From assembly GCF_001641085.1 (NCBI RefSeq), contig NZ_LXIE01000011.1, positions 39,984 to 103,983 on the forward strand: 64,000 nt of DNA, in the 5' to 3' direction. The stretch's first letter is position 1. Each line of letters opens with the position of its first letter. The notes under the pieces were generated by a model, which was given only the letters and a program-made list of their open reading frames with translations, had not been told where the DNA came from and did no database searches. Both the position numbers and the translations under genes were made by a program. The DNA is from Aequorivita soesokkakensis. GTDB taxonomy: Bacteria > Bacteroidota > Bacteroidia > Flavobacteriales > Flavobacteriaceae. Shown here piece by piece: positions 1 to 8,577 of this stretch.

Positions 1-1
1 C

Positions 2-214
2 ACCAGCAGACAAGCCGTTTCAAAACACCTTCGCATACTTACCGAATGTGAATTGGTAAAACAGGAACAACAAGGGAGGGAAATTTATTACTCGCTTGAA
101 ATTGAAAAAATGAAGGAAATAGATCAATGGCTTGAACAATTCAGAAACATTTGGGAAACCCAATTTAATCAACTTGACAAAGTATTAACAAAACTTAAAA
201 ATCAGAAAAAATGA
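2..214 (+). CDS. ArsR-family transcriptional regulator, C-terminal part (cut by window edge)
   Basis: An open frame runs in from the left edge with no start inside the window and ends at TGA 212-214, giving about 70 residues. It begins in a winged-helix recognition helix ([12 protein letters not shown]) followed by the wing ([13 protein letters not shown]) and a helical tail, as in ArsR/SmtB repressors. The stop overlaps the next ATG by four bases (ATGA), so the two genes are translationally coupled. ArsR regulators paired with SRPBCC/AHSA1 proteins are common and usually autoregulate the pair. The ligand cannot be judged because the N-terminal part is missing. Confidence 0.85.
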   Translation, partial: TSRQAVSKHLRILTECELVKQEQQGREIYYSLEIEKMKEIDQWLEQFRNIWETQFNQLDKVLTKLKNQKK

Positions 215-711
215 ACAACAATTTGCAATTTGATTTTACCGTTGACAAAACAGCAAAAACGGTATTCATAACCAGGGAATTTGATGCTGAACTTTCACTT
301 GTATGGGACGCATTTACCAAAGCTGAAATTCTTGACCAATGGAATGCTCCCGCACCGTTTACTGCAAAAACAAAGTATATGAATTTTGAAGTTGGCGGGA
401 AAAGATTTTATGCTATGGTAAGCCCCGAAGGCAAAGAGAGCTGGGTACTTCAGAAATATTCTTCCATTAGTCCGAAAACCAATTTTAAAATGTTTAATGC
501 TTTTGCGGACGAAGACGGAAATCCTGAATCTACAGGTTCTGAATGGGATTATAGTTTCAGCGAACTAAACGGCATTACTAAAGTGAATATCACTATTTAT
601 AATGAATCCCTTGCGCGTTTGGAGCGGATGATTGAAATGGGCTTTAAAGAAGGATTTAATGCAACATTGACAAATCTGGAAAATGTATTGGCACGTTTGT
701 CTCAGAAATAA
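211..711 (+). CDS. SRPBCC (AHSA1-like) domain protein
   Basis: This 166-residue protein has the START/Bet v1-like helix-grip pattern of the AHSA1 (Hsp90 ATPase activator homologue) family: an N-terminal strand with [18 protein letters not shown], then [10 protein letters not shown], and a long C-terminal helix ([18 protein letters not shown]). Such domains bind hydrophobic small molecules in a cavity. It overlaps the upstream ArsR-type gene by four bases, so the two are probably co-regulated. There is no signal peptide, so it should be cytoplasmic. The family call is firm; ligand and function are unknown. Confidence 0.85.
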   Translation: MNNNLQFDFTVDKTAKTVFITREFDAELSLVWDAFTKAEILDQWNAPAPFTAKTKYMNFEVGGKRFYAMVSPEGKESWVLQKYSSISPKTNFKMFNAFADEDGNPESTGSEWDYSFSELNGITKVNITIYNESLARLERMIEMGFKEGFNATLTNLENVLARLSQK

Positions 712-741
712 TTTACACTTTTAATCATATAAAAAACTCGA

Positions 742-1626
742 ATGAATAAAATTATAATTCTAATTTTTTTACTGTTTTCTGCTTTCATTCACGGACAAAT
801 TGAAAATAAAGACTTTGACAATCTCGTAAAACTTGGCGAGATTTATTCGAAAAACGTCAATGCAACGGGTGATGAATTTAAAAATTCTGTAGAAAAATTG
901 AGAACCCCCAATCTCAATCATATAATTGACGCTTTGATTGCCGTTGGAGAAGAAGACGAAAAACTTTTGACAAAGGAATTTTTATCAAAACCGAGTGATC
1001 TCGAACTAAAATATTGGTATGTTATCCGAGAGATTCATTACAACAGAGTTTCAAAGGAAAAACAGCCAAGACCCAATAAAATTGTGGCAGAAGAAGTATT
1101 GGAAAGTGAAATTGATGAAAGGTGGCTTTTAGCTAATTACTATTATCGCATTCAAGGTGGAATTGCAAAAGTTTTCAATGATGCTGATTTAAGTGATTAT
1201 AACTTTAACATCAATGATTACGGATTAAAAAACGAAACCGAAAAAGCAATATTATATTTTTCATTAACAGGGGCAATGACACAGAGATTTATGGTTTTGC
1301 AGGTGCTTAAAAAGCCTGAAAAACTATTAGAATTTGCAGATAAATTACCGGCTTTTAATGGCAAGCCCTATTATGAATATACCTCCTTTGATTTTGAAGA
1401 TTTTGATTGGGTTGGTTATGACAAAACAGAATCGTATAAAAAAGTGCATATTGGAAATGTTTATCAATCAATTAATGCATACTTTTCAGCAATAGCTGAT
1501 AAAAAAGATACTGAAAAAGCGCGGGATATTTATTTTAAATCAATTTTGTATATCCCCAAATATTTCAAGTATTCAGGTTTAATGGAAAGTGATTTAAATG
1601 AAATTTATAAAAAGTCTAAAGAATAA
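742..1626 (+). CDS. Exported protein of unknown function
   Basis: I do not recognise this 294-residue protein. It starts with a clear Sec signal peptide (MNKIIILIFLLFSAFIHG, then Q), with cleavage likely just before the Gln, as is common in Bacteroidota. The mature part is charged and mostly helical, with no cysteine pairs or enzyme motif that I can identify. Its 3' end lies just before a lipoprotein gene, and the longest frame of that gene would overlap it, so the two probably form one transcript. The gene is AT-rich like its neighbours. Confidence 0.7.
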   Translation: MNKIIILIFLLFSAFIHGQIENKDFDNLVKLGEIYSKNVNATGDEFKNSVEKLRTPNLNHIIDALIAVGEEDEKLLTKEFLSKPSDLELKYWYVIREIHYNRVSKEKQPRPNKIVAEEVLESEIDERWLLANYYYRIQGGIAKVFNDADLSDYNFNINDYGLKNETEKAILYFSLTGAMTQRFMVLQVLKKPEKLLEFADKLPAFNGKPYYEYTSFDFEDFDWVGYDKTESYKKVHIGNVYQSINAYFSAIADKKDTEKARDIYFKSILYIPKYFKYSGLMESDLNEIYKKSKE

Positions 1627-1633
1627 AAACGAT

Positions 1634-2416
1634 ATGTACAGAATATTAATTATAGCATTTTTAGGAATCCTGACATTAAGTTGCTCGGATAATAAAATGG
1701 AGAAAAAAGGATTTCAAGTAAGTGAAATTACCGAAGATGAGAATGGTCAAAAAATTATTGGCCTGAATATCGATTCATTAAAACTTGAAACCAGACCGAA
1801 TAATGTGCTACTCACAAGCAACCCAGAACATAGATTGACGCCCATTTACAAAGTAAATTACGACAAGAAAAAAAGACCTTTCATTGGTTCAAACGATTAT
1901 TATGTAAATTGGGAAAGTGATTATAGTGATGGAAATAATTGGAACAATAATTTCATGCCGGGCTTTGAAGCTGTTTACGGATATAATTTTGTGAACATCT
2001 CTCACTACAACAACCAAACTAAAATAGAGAATAAACTTTTTGATAAAGCCGTTTTGATAAAAACACTTTATTATCCAGCCTTCTCAAAAGACACTTTGAA
2101 TTTTGAACCAATAAATAGAACATATTATATGGTTTCTGTTTATGATGAAGACTCAAACAAAGATGGATTTATAAATGTAAAAGATTTGAGAAGATTCTAT
2201 CATTTTGACATTGATGGTCTTAACAAAAAGGCTCTAATTCCAAAAAACTATTCAGTAATGAGTTCTGAATATGACTCTGCAAATGATTTTATGTACATAA
2301 TTGCTAAACAGGACAAAAACAAAAATGGACAGATGGAAGAATTTGAACCGACAGACATTTTTTGGATTGATTTAAAAAATCCTGAAAATACAGGAACACA
2401 ATACATGTCGGAATAA
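1634..2416 (+). CDS. Putative lipoprotein of unknown function
   Basis: The frame opens at 1598, but the ATG at 1634 gives a textbook lipoprotein signal (MYRILIIAFLGILTLSC) with the acylated cysteine at about residue 17, so I use that start; the protein is then 260 residues. The mature protein has two EF-hand-like acidic loops (DEDSNKDGFINVKDLRR and DKNKNGQMEEFEP), suggesting calcium binding. It lies eight bases after the preceding exported-protein gene and is likely co-transcribed with it. I do not recognise a family. Anchoring in the outer or inner membrane is inferred from the lipobox. Confidence 0.7.
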   Translation: MYRILIIAFLGILTLSCSDNKMEKKGFQVSEITEDENGQKIIGLNIDSLKLETRPNNVLLTSNPEHRLTPIYKVNYDKKKRPFIGSNDYYVNWESDYSDGNNWNNNFMPGFEAVYGYNFVNISHYNNQTKIENKLFDKAVLIKTLYYPAFSKDTLNFEPINRTYYMVSVYDEDSNKDGFINVKDLRRFYHFDIDGLNKKALIPKNYSVMSSEYDSANDFMYIIAKQDKNKNGQMEEFEPTDIFWIDLKNPENTGTQYMSE

Positions 2417-2435
2417 AAATTCAAGAAAAAAATCC

Positions 2436-2473
2436 ATAAAAAAAACGGTTAGGAATGAACCTAGCCGTTTGTT
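2436..2473. terminator. Bidirectional intrinsic terminator between the lipoprotein gene and tRNA-fMet
   Basis: A ten-pair stem (AACGGTTAGG with CCTAGCCGTT, one G-U pair, loop of six) is flanked by an A run on the left and a T-rich run on the right. On the minus strand it ends in eight T and fits the 3' end of the tRNA transcript. On the plus strand it can end the lipoprotein transcript. Confidence 0.8.
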
Positions 2474-2492
2474 TTTGGCACTTTGACCTTAG

Positions 2493-2565
<73 letters not shown>

Positions 2566-2743
2566 ATATGGGTTTTCAATATTTCATTCTTAGCTTTTAA
2601 CTTTCGGTTCATAATGCCGACAGAAATATTGGACTGCAAAGATACAAAGGATTTTGAACCCCGCAAGCCAGAGAACATAAATTTTTTGTGAAGTGCCCAT
2701 TAAAGTGTTTTTTTGCATTGCTATCTTTAGCTATCTTTAAATT

Positions 2744-4291
2744 ATGGACAAACCTTTCAGAAAAATAGTTTTTATTATTCTCGCCATCGGCGCGGTATTT
2801 ATAATTGGTGCTATTTCCATAAATAGCATTTTAAAATCCAAGCTTGAAAAATTCATCCAAGAAAGATTGCCTGAAAATATGGCCCGCTCTTATGATGATA
2901 TAACGGTGGGATCCTTTGGCGGTTCGCTGGTTGTTACAAATGCTTCACTAATTATTAAAAACAGCGAAGACAGTGTCAAGCACACTTTTATAAATGTTGA
3001 AAAGTTGAAAATTTCAGATATTAAATATTGGGATTATTTGTTTAATAATGAAATTCACGTTGAAAACATTTCATTGGAAAACCCAAAAATTGTTTATTAT
3101 AAAGACCGGCAGAAATCTTCAAAAGATACTGTTCGCAAGGCTGTAGCCCGAATTTACAAACCAATTTTTGTGGACCGAGTTCAAATTAAAAATACAAGAT
3201 TGGTTATCTATGAAAAAGAAAAGGATTCCACAAAAGTTTATGCAACAGGATTGACCGTTGAAATAGACGGAATAAAAGTGGATAATGGAACGGTTCTGCG
3301 TAAAATTCCTTTTCAATATAAAGATTTTGAAGCCAAAAGCGATACTGTTTTTGTAAAAGTGAGTCCGTATGAAAATTTGAGTGTGGAAGATTTTTCAATA
3401 AAAAACAACACCGCCATTTTTAAAAACCTGAAGCTTAAAACGAAATATTCCAAAAGGGAGCTTTCAAGAATCATAACAAAAGAGCGCGACCATTTCGATC
3501 TTACGCTAAAATCACTTTCCATTGCTGATTTCGATTTTGGCTTTAACAACAATCGGTTTTTCGCAAAAAGCAAAATGGTTTCTTTAAATGCGCCTTCATT
3601 AGAAGTTTACCGAGATAAATTAGTGGCTGACGACCCAAAAATAAAACTGCTCTACAGCAAAATGCTAAGGGATTTGCCTTTTGAATTAACCGTGGATTCC
3701 TTAAAAATTTCAGATGGCAACATACAGTATGAAGAAAGGCAAAAAGAAGAAAACATGGGCGGTTCCATAAATTTTAAAAATCTTGATGCAGCAATCTCAA
3801 ATGTGAGCAACACTTATAAAAGCCCGCAAAAAACTTCTTTAAATATCACCGCTGATTTTATGGAAAACACTCCCTTTTCTGTCGATTGGAATTTTGACGT
3901 GCAAAATAAAAGTGATGCCTTTATTTTTAAGGCTAACGTTGGCTCGCTAAACGCGAATAAAATGAACAGTTTTACTGAACCGAATTTAAACATAATGCTG
4001 GAAGGGAATACAAACAAAACTTTTTTCACGATAGACGGCAATCGTGAAGCTTCAAATACAGCCCTGAAAATAAGCTATTCCGATTTTAAGGTTACAGTAT
4101 TACAAAAGGACGGAAAAAAGAAAAACAAGTTCCTTTCGACAATTACCGATATATTTATTTCGAAAGACAGCAAAAAACAAAATGATTATTACCGGGAAGG
4201 CAAAGCAGACGCTACTCGCGACCAGACCAAATCTGTATTCAATTTTTTATGGATTAGTGTGAAAAACGCACTTGTTAAAACGATGCTTTAG
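2744..4291 (+). CDS. AsmA/DUF748-like envelope protein
   Basis: This 515-residue protein has a single N-terminal membrane helix (about residues 9-29, IVFIILAIGAVFIIGAISIN) with the rest predicted to lie in the periplasm. The mature part alternates short beta strands with phrases such as VGSFGGSLVVTNASLII and VDSLKISDGNIQYEER, a pattern typical of AsmA/DUF748-like repetitive beta-groove proteins. Relatives have been linked to lipid movement or envelope integrity; for this protein the role is inferred from architecture only. It appears to be a single-gene unit, convergent with the STAS-like gene downstream. Confidence 0.6.
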   Translation: MDKPFRKIVFIILAIGAVFIIGAISINSILKSKLEKFIQERLPENMARSYDDITVGSFGGSLVVTNASLIIKNSEDSVKHTFINVEKLKISDIKYWDYLFNNEIHVENISLENPKIVYYKDRQKSSKDTVRKAVARIYKPIFVDRVQIKNTRLVIYEKEKDSTKVYATGLTVEIDGIKVDNGTVLRKIPFQYKDFEAKSDTVFVKVSPYENLSVEDFSIKNNTAIFKNLKLKTKYSKRELSRIITKERDHFDLTLKSLSIADFDFGFNNNRFFAKSKMVSLNAPSLEVYRDKLVADDPKIKLLYSKMLRDLPFELTVDSLKISDGNIQYEERQKEENMGGSINFKNLDAAISNVSNTYKSPQKTSLNITADFMENTPFSVDWNFDVQNKSDAFIFKANVGSLNANKMNSFTEPNLNIMLEGNTNKTFFTIDGNREASNTALKISYSDFKVTVLQKDGKKKNKFLSTITDIFISKDSKKQNDYYREGKADATRDQTKSVFNFLWISVKNALVKTML

Positions 4292-4304
4292 TAGAAAGAA
4301 AAAA

Positions 4305-4658
4305 TTAATGGCTAATCCATTGAATAGCCTCCAATCTTTGCTGGGATGAAAAAAGGCGAAGTTCTGCGTTGAAAAACAATTTTTCAAGATTACTAATTAC
4401 TTGAAGCCATTTCCGGTCAGTAACTACCGCCACTCTTTCAAATCTATTTCCGGTTTTAATTTTAAAGGGAAGGCTTTTCAGTATCGCTTTCAAAGAAATA
4501 TCAGCGTTTACGGTATCTTCAATATATAGGCTCACCTTTTCATACACCTCCAATTTTTCATTAACCTCAGATTGTATTTTTTCCACAGCGTGTTCATCAT
4601 AAGGGCCATCAACAATAAAACCTATAATATTATCAGCAAGACTAAAAGTGGAGAGCAT
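4305..4658 (-). CDS. SpoIIAA-like (STAS/SEC14 type) small protein
   Basis: The 117-residue protein matches the SpoIIAA-like family in length and pattern: an N-terminal strand (NIIGFIVDGPYDEHAVEKI), a central VSLYIED strand, and FERVAVVTDRKWLQ followed by a helix and the IQWI tail. Members are soluble STAS-fold proteins of unclear biochemical role, common as single genes. The stop lies 13 bases from the convergent AsmA-like gene. Only the fold is assigned. Confidence 0.75.
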   Translation of the reverse strand: MLSTFSLADNIIGFIVDGPYDEHAVEKIQSEVNEKLEVYEKVSLYIEDTVNADISLKAILKSLPFKIKTGNRFERVAVVTDRKWLQVISNLEKLFFNAELRLFSSQQRLEAIQWISH

Positions 4659-4706
4659 ATTGGGGATATGGATTAGTTTGTTTTGTTAAAATTAACAAAT
4701 TAAAAG

Positions 4707-4889
4707 TTATTGTCCAATACCATCAGCTGAAAAACCAATAAGTTCCCCATCTTCAAAAGAAACGTCCAGTTCAATTGGGTTACAGCAAATCTCACAATCC
4801 TCAATATATTTTTGGTGCCGCACGGAAGAATCCAACAACATCGAAATTTCTTCCCAACAGTGGGGACATTGAAAAAAATGTTCGTACAT
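4707..4889 (-). CDS. CPxCG-type cysteine-rich zinc-ribbon-like protein
   Basis: A 60-residue protein with CPHC at residues 8-11 and a second cluster, CEIC-C, at 32-36, followed by NPIELDV. This is the layout of the short cysteine-rich CPXCG family, which is expected to bind one zinc ion. The role is unknown. Its start codon sits two bases from a tract of ten perfect TTTGTGG repeats, so its entire upstream leader is repeat DNA. Confidence 0.8.
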   Translation of the reverse strand: MYEHFFQCPHCWEEISMLLDSSVRHQKYIEDCEICCNPIELDVSFEDGELIGFSADGIGQ

Positions 4890-4890
4890 A

Positions 4891-4967
4891 CTTGTGGTTT
4901 GTGGTTTGTGGTTTGTGGTTTGTGGTTTGTGGTTTGTGGTTTGTGGTTTGTGGTTTGTGGTTTGTGG
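4891..4967. repeat. Heptanucleotide tandem repeat, (TTTGTGG) x10 plus one imperfect copy
   Basis: Ten perfect TTTGTGG copies occupy 4898-4967, preceded by one copy with C for the first T at 4891-4897. Read on the minus strand, the tract is (CCACAAA)n ending one base before the ATG of the CPxCG gene. A seven-base unit is not a multiple of three; this does not matter outside coding sequence, but copy number could change leader length and promoter spacing. Confidence 0.97.
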
Positions 4968-5037
4968 TTTACAATATTATAAGCTGTATTATTTAGAAAA
5001 AAGAAAATAGCCCAAAAAAGAATAAAACTTTAGTATG

Positions 5038-6948
5038 TTAGGATAGGGATTCCACACTTTCCTGAAGTATTTCCCATTCTTCCATTAGCTTTTTAAGCTT
5101 CTTTTTCTTTTCTTGATATTTGTCGAAAAAATGGGGCTTTGCAATGGTTTCTTCGTAATTGATAAGCAGTTCGGTATCAATAGTTGCAATCTCTTTTTCC
5201 AAAGTAGAAATGGAAGATTCCACATTGCTCAGTTTATTTTTTACTGATTTAAGTTTTTTCTGAATTTCATATTCCTCGCCGGCACTTCTTTTTTCCTTTA
5301 CTTCGGAAACAACTGTTCTTTTTTCAGCTTCACGTAGGTTTTGAAGATTTCGTTGTTCAAGAAAATAATCAATATCCCCCAAATATTCCTTTATATGATG
5401 ATCTTTGAACTCGTAAACTTTATTGGTCAAACCCTGAAGGAAATCACGGTCGTGGGAAACCAACAGCAAAGTACCTTCAAAGCTTTTCAAAGCATCCTTC
5501 AGCACGTTTTTAGATTTTATATCCAAATGGTTCGTGGGCTCATCCATCACCAAAACGTTGAATGGCTGCAACAATAGTTTTGCCAAGGCCAAACGATTTC
5601 GCTCTCCCCCACTCAAAACGCGGACATATTTTTCAACTTCATCTCCTCGGAAAAGAAAAGAGCCCAGAATATCACGCACACGGCTTCGGTTTTTTTCGTT
5701 GGCAGCATCTATCATTGTATCAAGAACGGTTTTGCTGCCATCCAGATAATCTGCTTGATTTTGGGCAAAATAGCCAATCTGCACATTGTGGCCCAAAGCG
5801 AGTTTTCCACCGTATTCTATTTCTTTGACAATAATTTTCGCCAAAGTAGATTTTCCCTGCCCGTTTTGACCCACAAAAGCAATCTTGCTTTCACGCTCAA
5901 CCAAAAGATCTACGCCGTTTAAAACGTTTTTATCGCCGTAACTTTTTGAAATATTTTCAGCTTCAATAACTACTTTTCCAGGAGTAATTGAAACAGGAAA
6001 ACGCAAGGTCATTACACTATTATCGTCTTCATCAACTTCTATGCGGTCAATTTTATCAAGCTTTTTTATAAGCGACTGCGCCATTGTAGCTTTACTTGCC
6101 TTTGCGCGAAATTTATCAATGAGCTTCTCAGTCTGTTCAATCTGTTTTTGTTGGTTTTTTTGTGAAGCCAATTGCTGCTCGCGCAATTCATTTCGAAGCA
6201 CTAAATACTGCGTGTATGGTTTGTTGAAATCATAAATCTTCCCAAGGGAGATTTCAATCGTTCGATTGGTCACATTATCTAAAAACATTTTATCGTGGGA
6301 AACGATTACAACAGCGCCGGCATATCCTTTCAGGAATTCTTCCAACCATAGAATGGATTCAATATCCAAGTGGTTTGTGGGCTCATCCAGCAAAAGAATA
6401 TCGTTGTTTTGAAGTAAGAGTTTCGCCAATTCAATACGCATACGCCATCCGCCGGAAAAGGTTTCGGTAAGTTTTGTGAAATCTTCCCGTTGAAAACCTA
6501 AACCTTGCAAAATTCGTTCGGTTTCGCCTTGATAATTGTAGCCTCCGTGAATTTCGTATTGATGCTGGATTTCATTCAAATCGACCATCAATTGGTGGTA
6601 ACCATCGCTTTCGTAATCGGTTCGCTCAGCCAATTGCCTGTTAATTTCCGCAAGCTGTTTTTCGAGTTTTTTTATTTCAGTGAAAGCTTCGTAGGATTCT
6701 TCCAAAACACTGCGACCTTTTTCAAAATCGATATCCTGTTTCAGAAAACCGATTGAAATTTCCTTATCGGTTGCAATTTGGCCCGTGTCATATTCCTGTT
6801 CACCAGCAATAATTTTAAGCAAGGTAGATTTGCCCGCGCCATTTTTTCCAACCAAACCTACGCGATCACCAGGTTTTAATTGAAAAGTGATTTTCTCGAA
6901 CAAATAGTCACCTTGAAAGGAAACTGAAAGATTGTGGATATTGACCAT
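5038..6948 (-). CDS. ABC-F family ATPase (Uup/YheS-like)
   Basis: The 636-residue protein has two ABC modules and no membrane segment. Walker A sequences are GLVGKNGAGKST (near residue 32) and AFVGQNGQGKST (near 356). The signatures are FSGGWRMRIELA and LSGGERNRLALA, each followed by an LLDEPTNHLD or VMDEPTNHLD Walker B. The two modules are joined by the long charged linker typical of ABC-F translation factors, and the C-terminal 90 residues are a coiled coil as in Uup. ABC-F proteins act on ribosomes, either relieving stalls or protecting from antibiotics; which applies here is not visible. It is divergent from the DUF983 gene. Confidence 0.93.
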   Translation of the reverse strand: MVNIHNLSVSFQGDYLFEKITFQLKPGDRVGLVGKNGAGKSTLLKIIAGEQEYDTGQIATDKEISIGFLKQDIDFEKGRSVLEESYEAFTEIKKLEKQLAEINRQLAERTDYESDGYHQLMVDLNEIQHQYEIHGGYNYQGETERILQGLGFQREDFTKLTETFSGGWRMRIELAKLLLQNNDILLLDEPTNHLDIESILWLEEFLKGYAGAVVIVSHDKMFLDNVTNRTIEISLGKIYDFNKPYTQYLVLRNELREQQLASQKNQQKQIEQTEKLIDKFRAKASKATMAQSLIKKLDKIDRIEVDEDDNSVMTLRFPVSITPGKVVIEAENISKSYGDKNVLNGVDLLVERESKIAFVGQNGQGKSTLAKIIVKEIEYGGKLALGHNVQIGYFAQNQADYLDGSKTVLDTMIDAANEKNRSRVRDILGSFLFRGDEVEKYVRVLSGGERNRLALAKLLLQPFNVLVMDEPTNHLDIKSKNVLKDALKSFEGTLLLVSHDRDFLQGLTNKVYEFKDHHIKEYLGDIDYFLEQRNLQNLREAEKRTVVSEVKEKRSAGEEYEIQKKLKSVKNKLSNVESSISTLEKEIATIDTELLINYEETIAKPHFFDKYQEKKKKLKKLMEEWEILQESVESLS

Positions 6949-6979
6949 TTAAAAGGGCTAAAATTTTTGCAAAGATGCT

Positions 6980-6987
6980 TATTTTTG
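6980..6987 (+). promoter_or_regulatory. Candidate Bacteroidota -7 box for the DUF983 gene
   Basis: TATTTTTG fits the TAnnTTTG consensus and lies 20 bases before ATG 7008. This supports that ATG over the in-frame ATG at 6975, which would lie upstream of transcription. No good TTTG is seen at the -33 position. A near match on the other strand (CATCTTTG, 6970-6977) could serve the ABC-F gene. Confidence 0.45.
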
Positions 6988-7007
6988 TGGTGCTAAAAAA
7001 ACGCATT

Positions 7008-7391
7008 ATGCAATTCCTTAAAGGCACCAAACTCTACAGTATTTTTACAAGCAAATGTCCTGTGTGCCATAAAGGCGATATGTATTTAGAAAACAATCCC
7101 TATAAAATTTCCAAATTGATGGAAATGCACGACCATTGCAGTCATTGCGGTAAAAAATTTAAAATAGAACCTTCCTTCTTTTTTGGGGCTATGTACGTAA
7201 GTTACGGCGTGGGTGTGGCTATTGCAGTAGCGGCTTTTATTATTTCTTATTTCTTTATTGGCCTGGACAGAAATTACAGTTTTCTTGCCATCATTCTAAC
7301 TTTAGCTGTTTTATTTCCGCTGATTGTTAGGATTTCACGAAATATATGGATTAACTTTTTTGTTGACTTTGACGAAAACAAAGCGAAATAA
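7008..7391 (+). CDS. DUF983 family membrane protein
   Basis: Using the ATG at 7008 the protein has 127 residues and starts MQFLKGTKLYSIFTSKCPVCHKGDMY. Two CxxC knuckles (CPVC and CSHC) form a likely zinc ribbon in the first 50 residues, followed by two membrane helices (about 62-86 and 92-112). This is the DUF983 layout; the family has no firmly known role but often sits near oxidase or membrane-assembly genes. An earlier ATG at 6975 overlaps the predicted promoter. Convergent with the FAD oxidoreductase gene, six bases apart. Confidence 0.8.
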   Translation: MQFLKGTKLYSIFTSKCPVCHKGDMYLENNPYKISKLMEMHDHCSHCGKKFKIEPSFFFGAMYVSYGVGVAIAVAAFIISYFFIGLDRNYSFLAIILTLAVLFPLIVRISRNIWINFFVDFDENKAK

Positions 7392-7397
7392 CTAGTA

Positions 7398-8441
7398 TTA
7401 CAACATTCTTTTAATGTCCATTTCCTTTGGAATTGGTTTTTCTTCTTCCAAATTTTCATAAAGAATTTCAGCAAGCAGCGGCGCCATCAAAAATCCGCGT
7501 GAGCCCAAACCGTTGAAAAATACAAGATTCGGGTTTTCGTCCAAACTTCCCAAAAGTGGTCTATGGTCCTTGGTCGTGGGCCGAACTCCAGCGGTTTGCC
7601 CAACTACTTCAAAAGGGCAATTAATAAAACTTTTTAGTTTTGAAAGGATTTCTTCTTTCGCTTCCTTCGTTGAATTAAGGCTGTAATCATCACGACTGTA
7701 GGTTGCGCCCACTTTATATTCATCATTTCCCATCGGGATAACGTACATGGAACCTTTTAAAAGCGTTTCCACTTTTAGGGAAGAAGCTTTAATGATTACG
7801 TATTCGCCTTTGTTTCCGACAATTGTCTGTTTCGGAAAAAATGGATTGTCAATTGCTTTTGAACCTTCCGCAAAAATGATTTTTTTAGCCGAATAGTTTT
7901 TATAAACTACCTTATTTTCTTTCTGTTGAATTAACCCGTATTGAAAATTTTCAGAAAGCAGTGCTTCAAGATTCAATAAATAATTTCGATATCCTTTAAG
8001 TAAGTTATCTGCATAAATCTGCGCTGTTCCCAAAACCGCTCCAAAACCGAAAGGTGCTTCAATGGCTGCATTTGTATTTTTTAAAAAGTTCGAAGAAAGA
8101 AAACCTTGCAATTCCTTTTTATCGCTTGCGACTGTCCAATTGTTTTGTTCTTCAATACTTTTAAAAATTCTGAGAATTGGCGTTTCCGAAAAAATATTTT
8201 GCTGCAATTTTTCAGAAAGTTGATTATAAAAATTAACAGCCACAGGAAAAAAAGTAGAAGCATTCCAAGCCGCTGTGAAGCGTTTAAGCACCGTTGGGTT
8301 AAAAACACCACCAGACTTCGCTGTAGAACCTTCTTCGCCATTATCGATTACTACAAAGCTCTTCCCGCGCTTTTGAAGTTGCTCACAGAAACTGATGCCG
8401 GCAATACCAAGACCGATGATTATATAATCTACCTTTTTCAT
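7398..8441 (-). CDS. FAD-dependent oxidoreductase (DAO family)
   Basis: A Rossmann FAD-binding start (VDYIIIGLGIAGISF) near the N-terminus and the late motif VRPTTKDHRPLLG followed by FFNGLGSRGFLMAPLLAE place this in the DAO family with glycine oxidase and the MnmC oxidase domain. I chose the start that puts the Rossmann strand at residue 5 (347 residues); an in-frame ATG seven codons earlier at 8462 is also possible. Substrate is unknown; oxidation of an amine or amino acid is expected from the family. Confidence 0.8.
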   Translation of the reverse strand: MKKVDYIIIGLGIAGISFCEQLQKRGKSFVVIDNGEEGSTAKSGGVFNPTVLKRFTAAWNASTFFPVAVNFYNQLSEKLQQNIFSETPILRIFKSIEEQNNWTVASDKKELQGFLSSNFLKNTNAAIEAPFGFGAVLGTAQIYADNLLKGYRNYLLNLEALLSENFQYGLIQQKENKVVYKNYSAKKIIFAEGSKAIDNPFFPKQTIVGNKGEYVIIKASSLKVETLLKGSMYVIPMGNDEYKVGATYSRDDYSLNSTKEAKEEILSKLKSFINCPFEVVGQTAGVRPTTKDHRPLLGSLDENPNLVFFNGLGSRGFLMAPLLAEILYENLEEEKPIPKEMDIKRML

Positions 8442-8513
8442 TCTCAAACTTGGATTATCCAAAATTCCTTACTGTTTTCAATTAAAATATTCCCGTCTTC
8501 ACGGTAATAAAAA

Positions 8514-8549
8514 AACCCTTCAGTTTCCGAAATGGAACTTGAAGGGTTT
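8514..8549 (-). terminator. Intrinsic terminator after gldN
   Basis: A stem of AACCCTTCA with TGAAGGGTT, extended by TTCC/GGAA across a one-base bulge and closed by a short loop, is followed on the minus strand by a run of T. It lies just downstream of the gldN stop and ends the gld transcript. Confidence 0.8.
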
Positions 8550-8577
8550 TCTTCAAATTGTGGCTTTCATTAACTGA

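Noticed and set aside
2476..2490. TGGCAC on the plus strand, as a possible sigma-54 -24 box
   Set aside because: The sequence 12 bases on is CCTTA, with no GC at -12, and no gene start follows in the right place.
4891..4967. Direct repeats considered as CRISPR
   Set aside because: Units are seven bases long and contiguous, with no spacers and no cas genes.
6975..7007. Longer N-terminus for the DUF983 protein
   Set aside because: The upstream ATG lies before a likely -7 box and adds residues that do not fit the family start.
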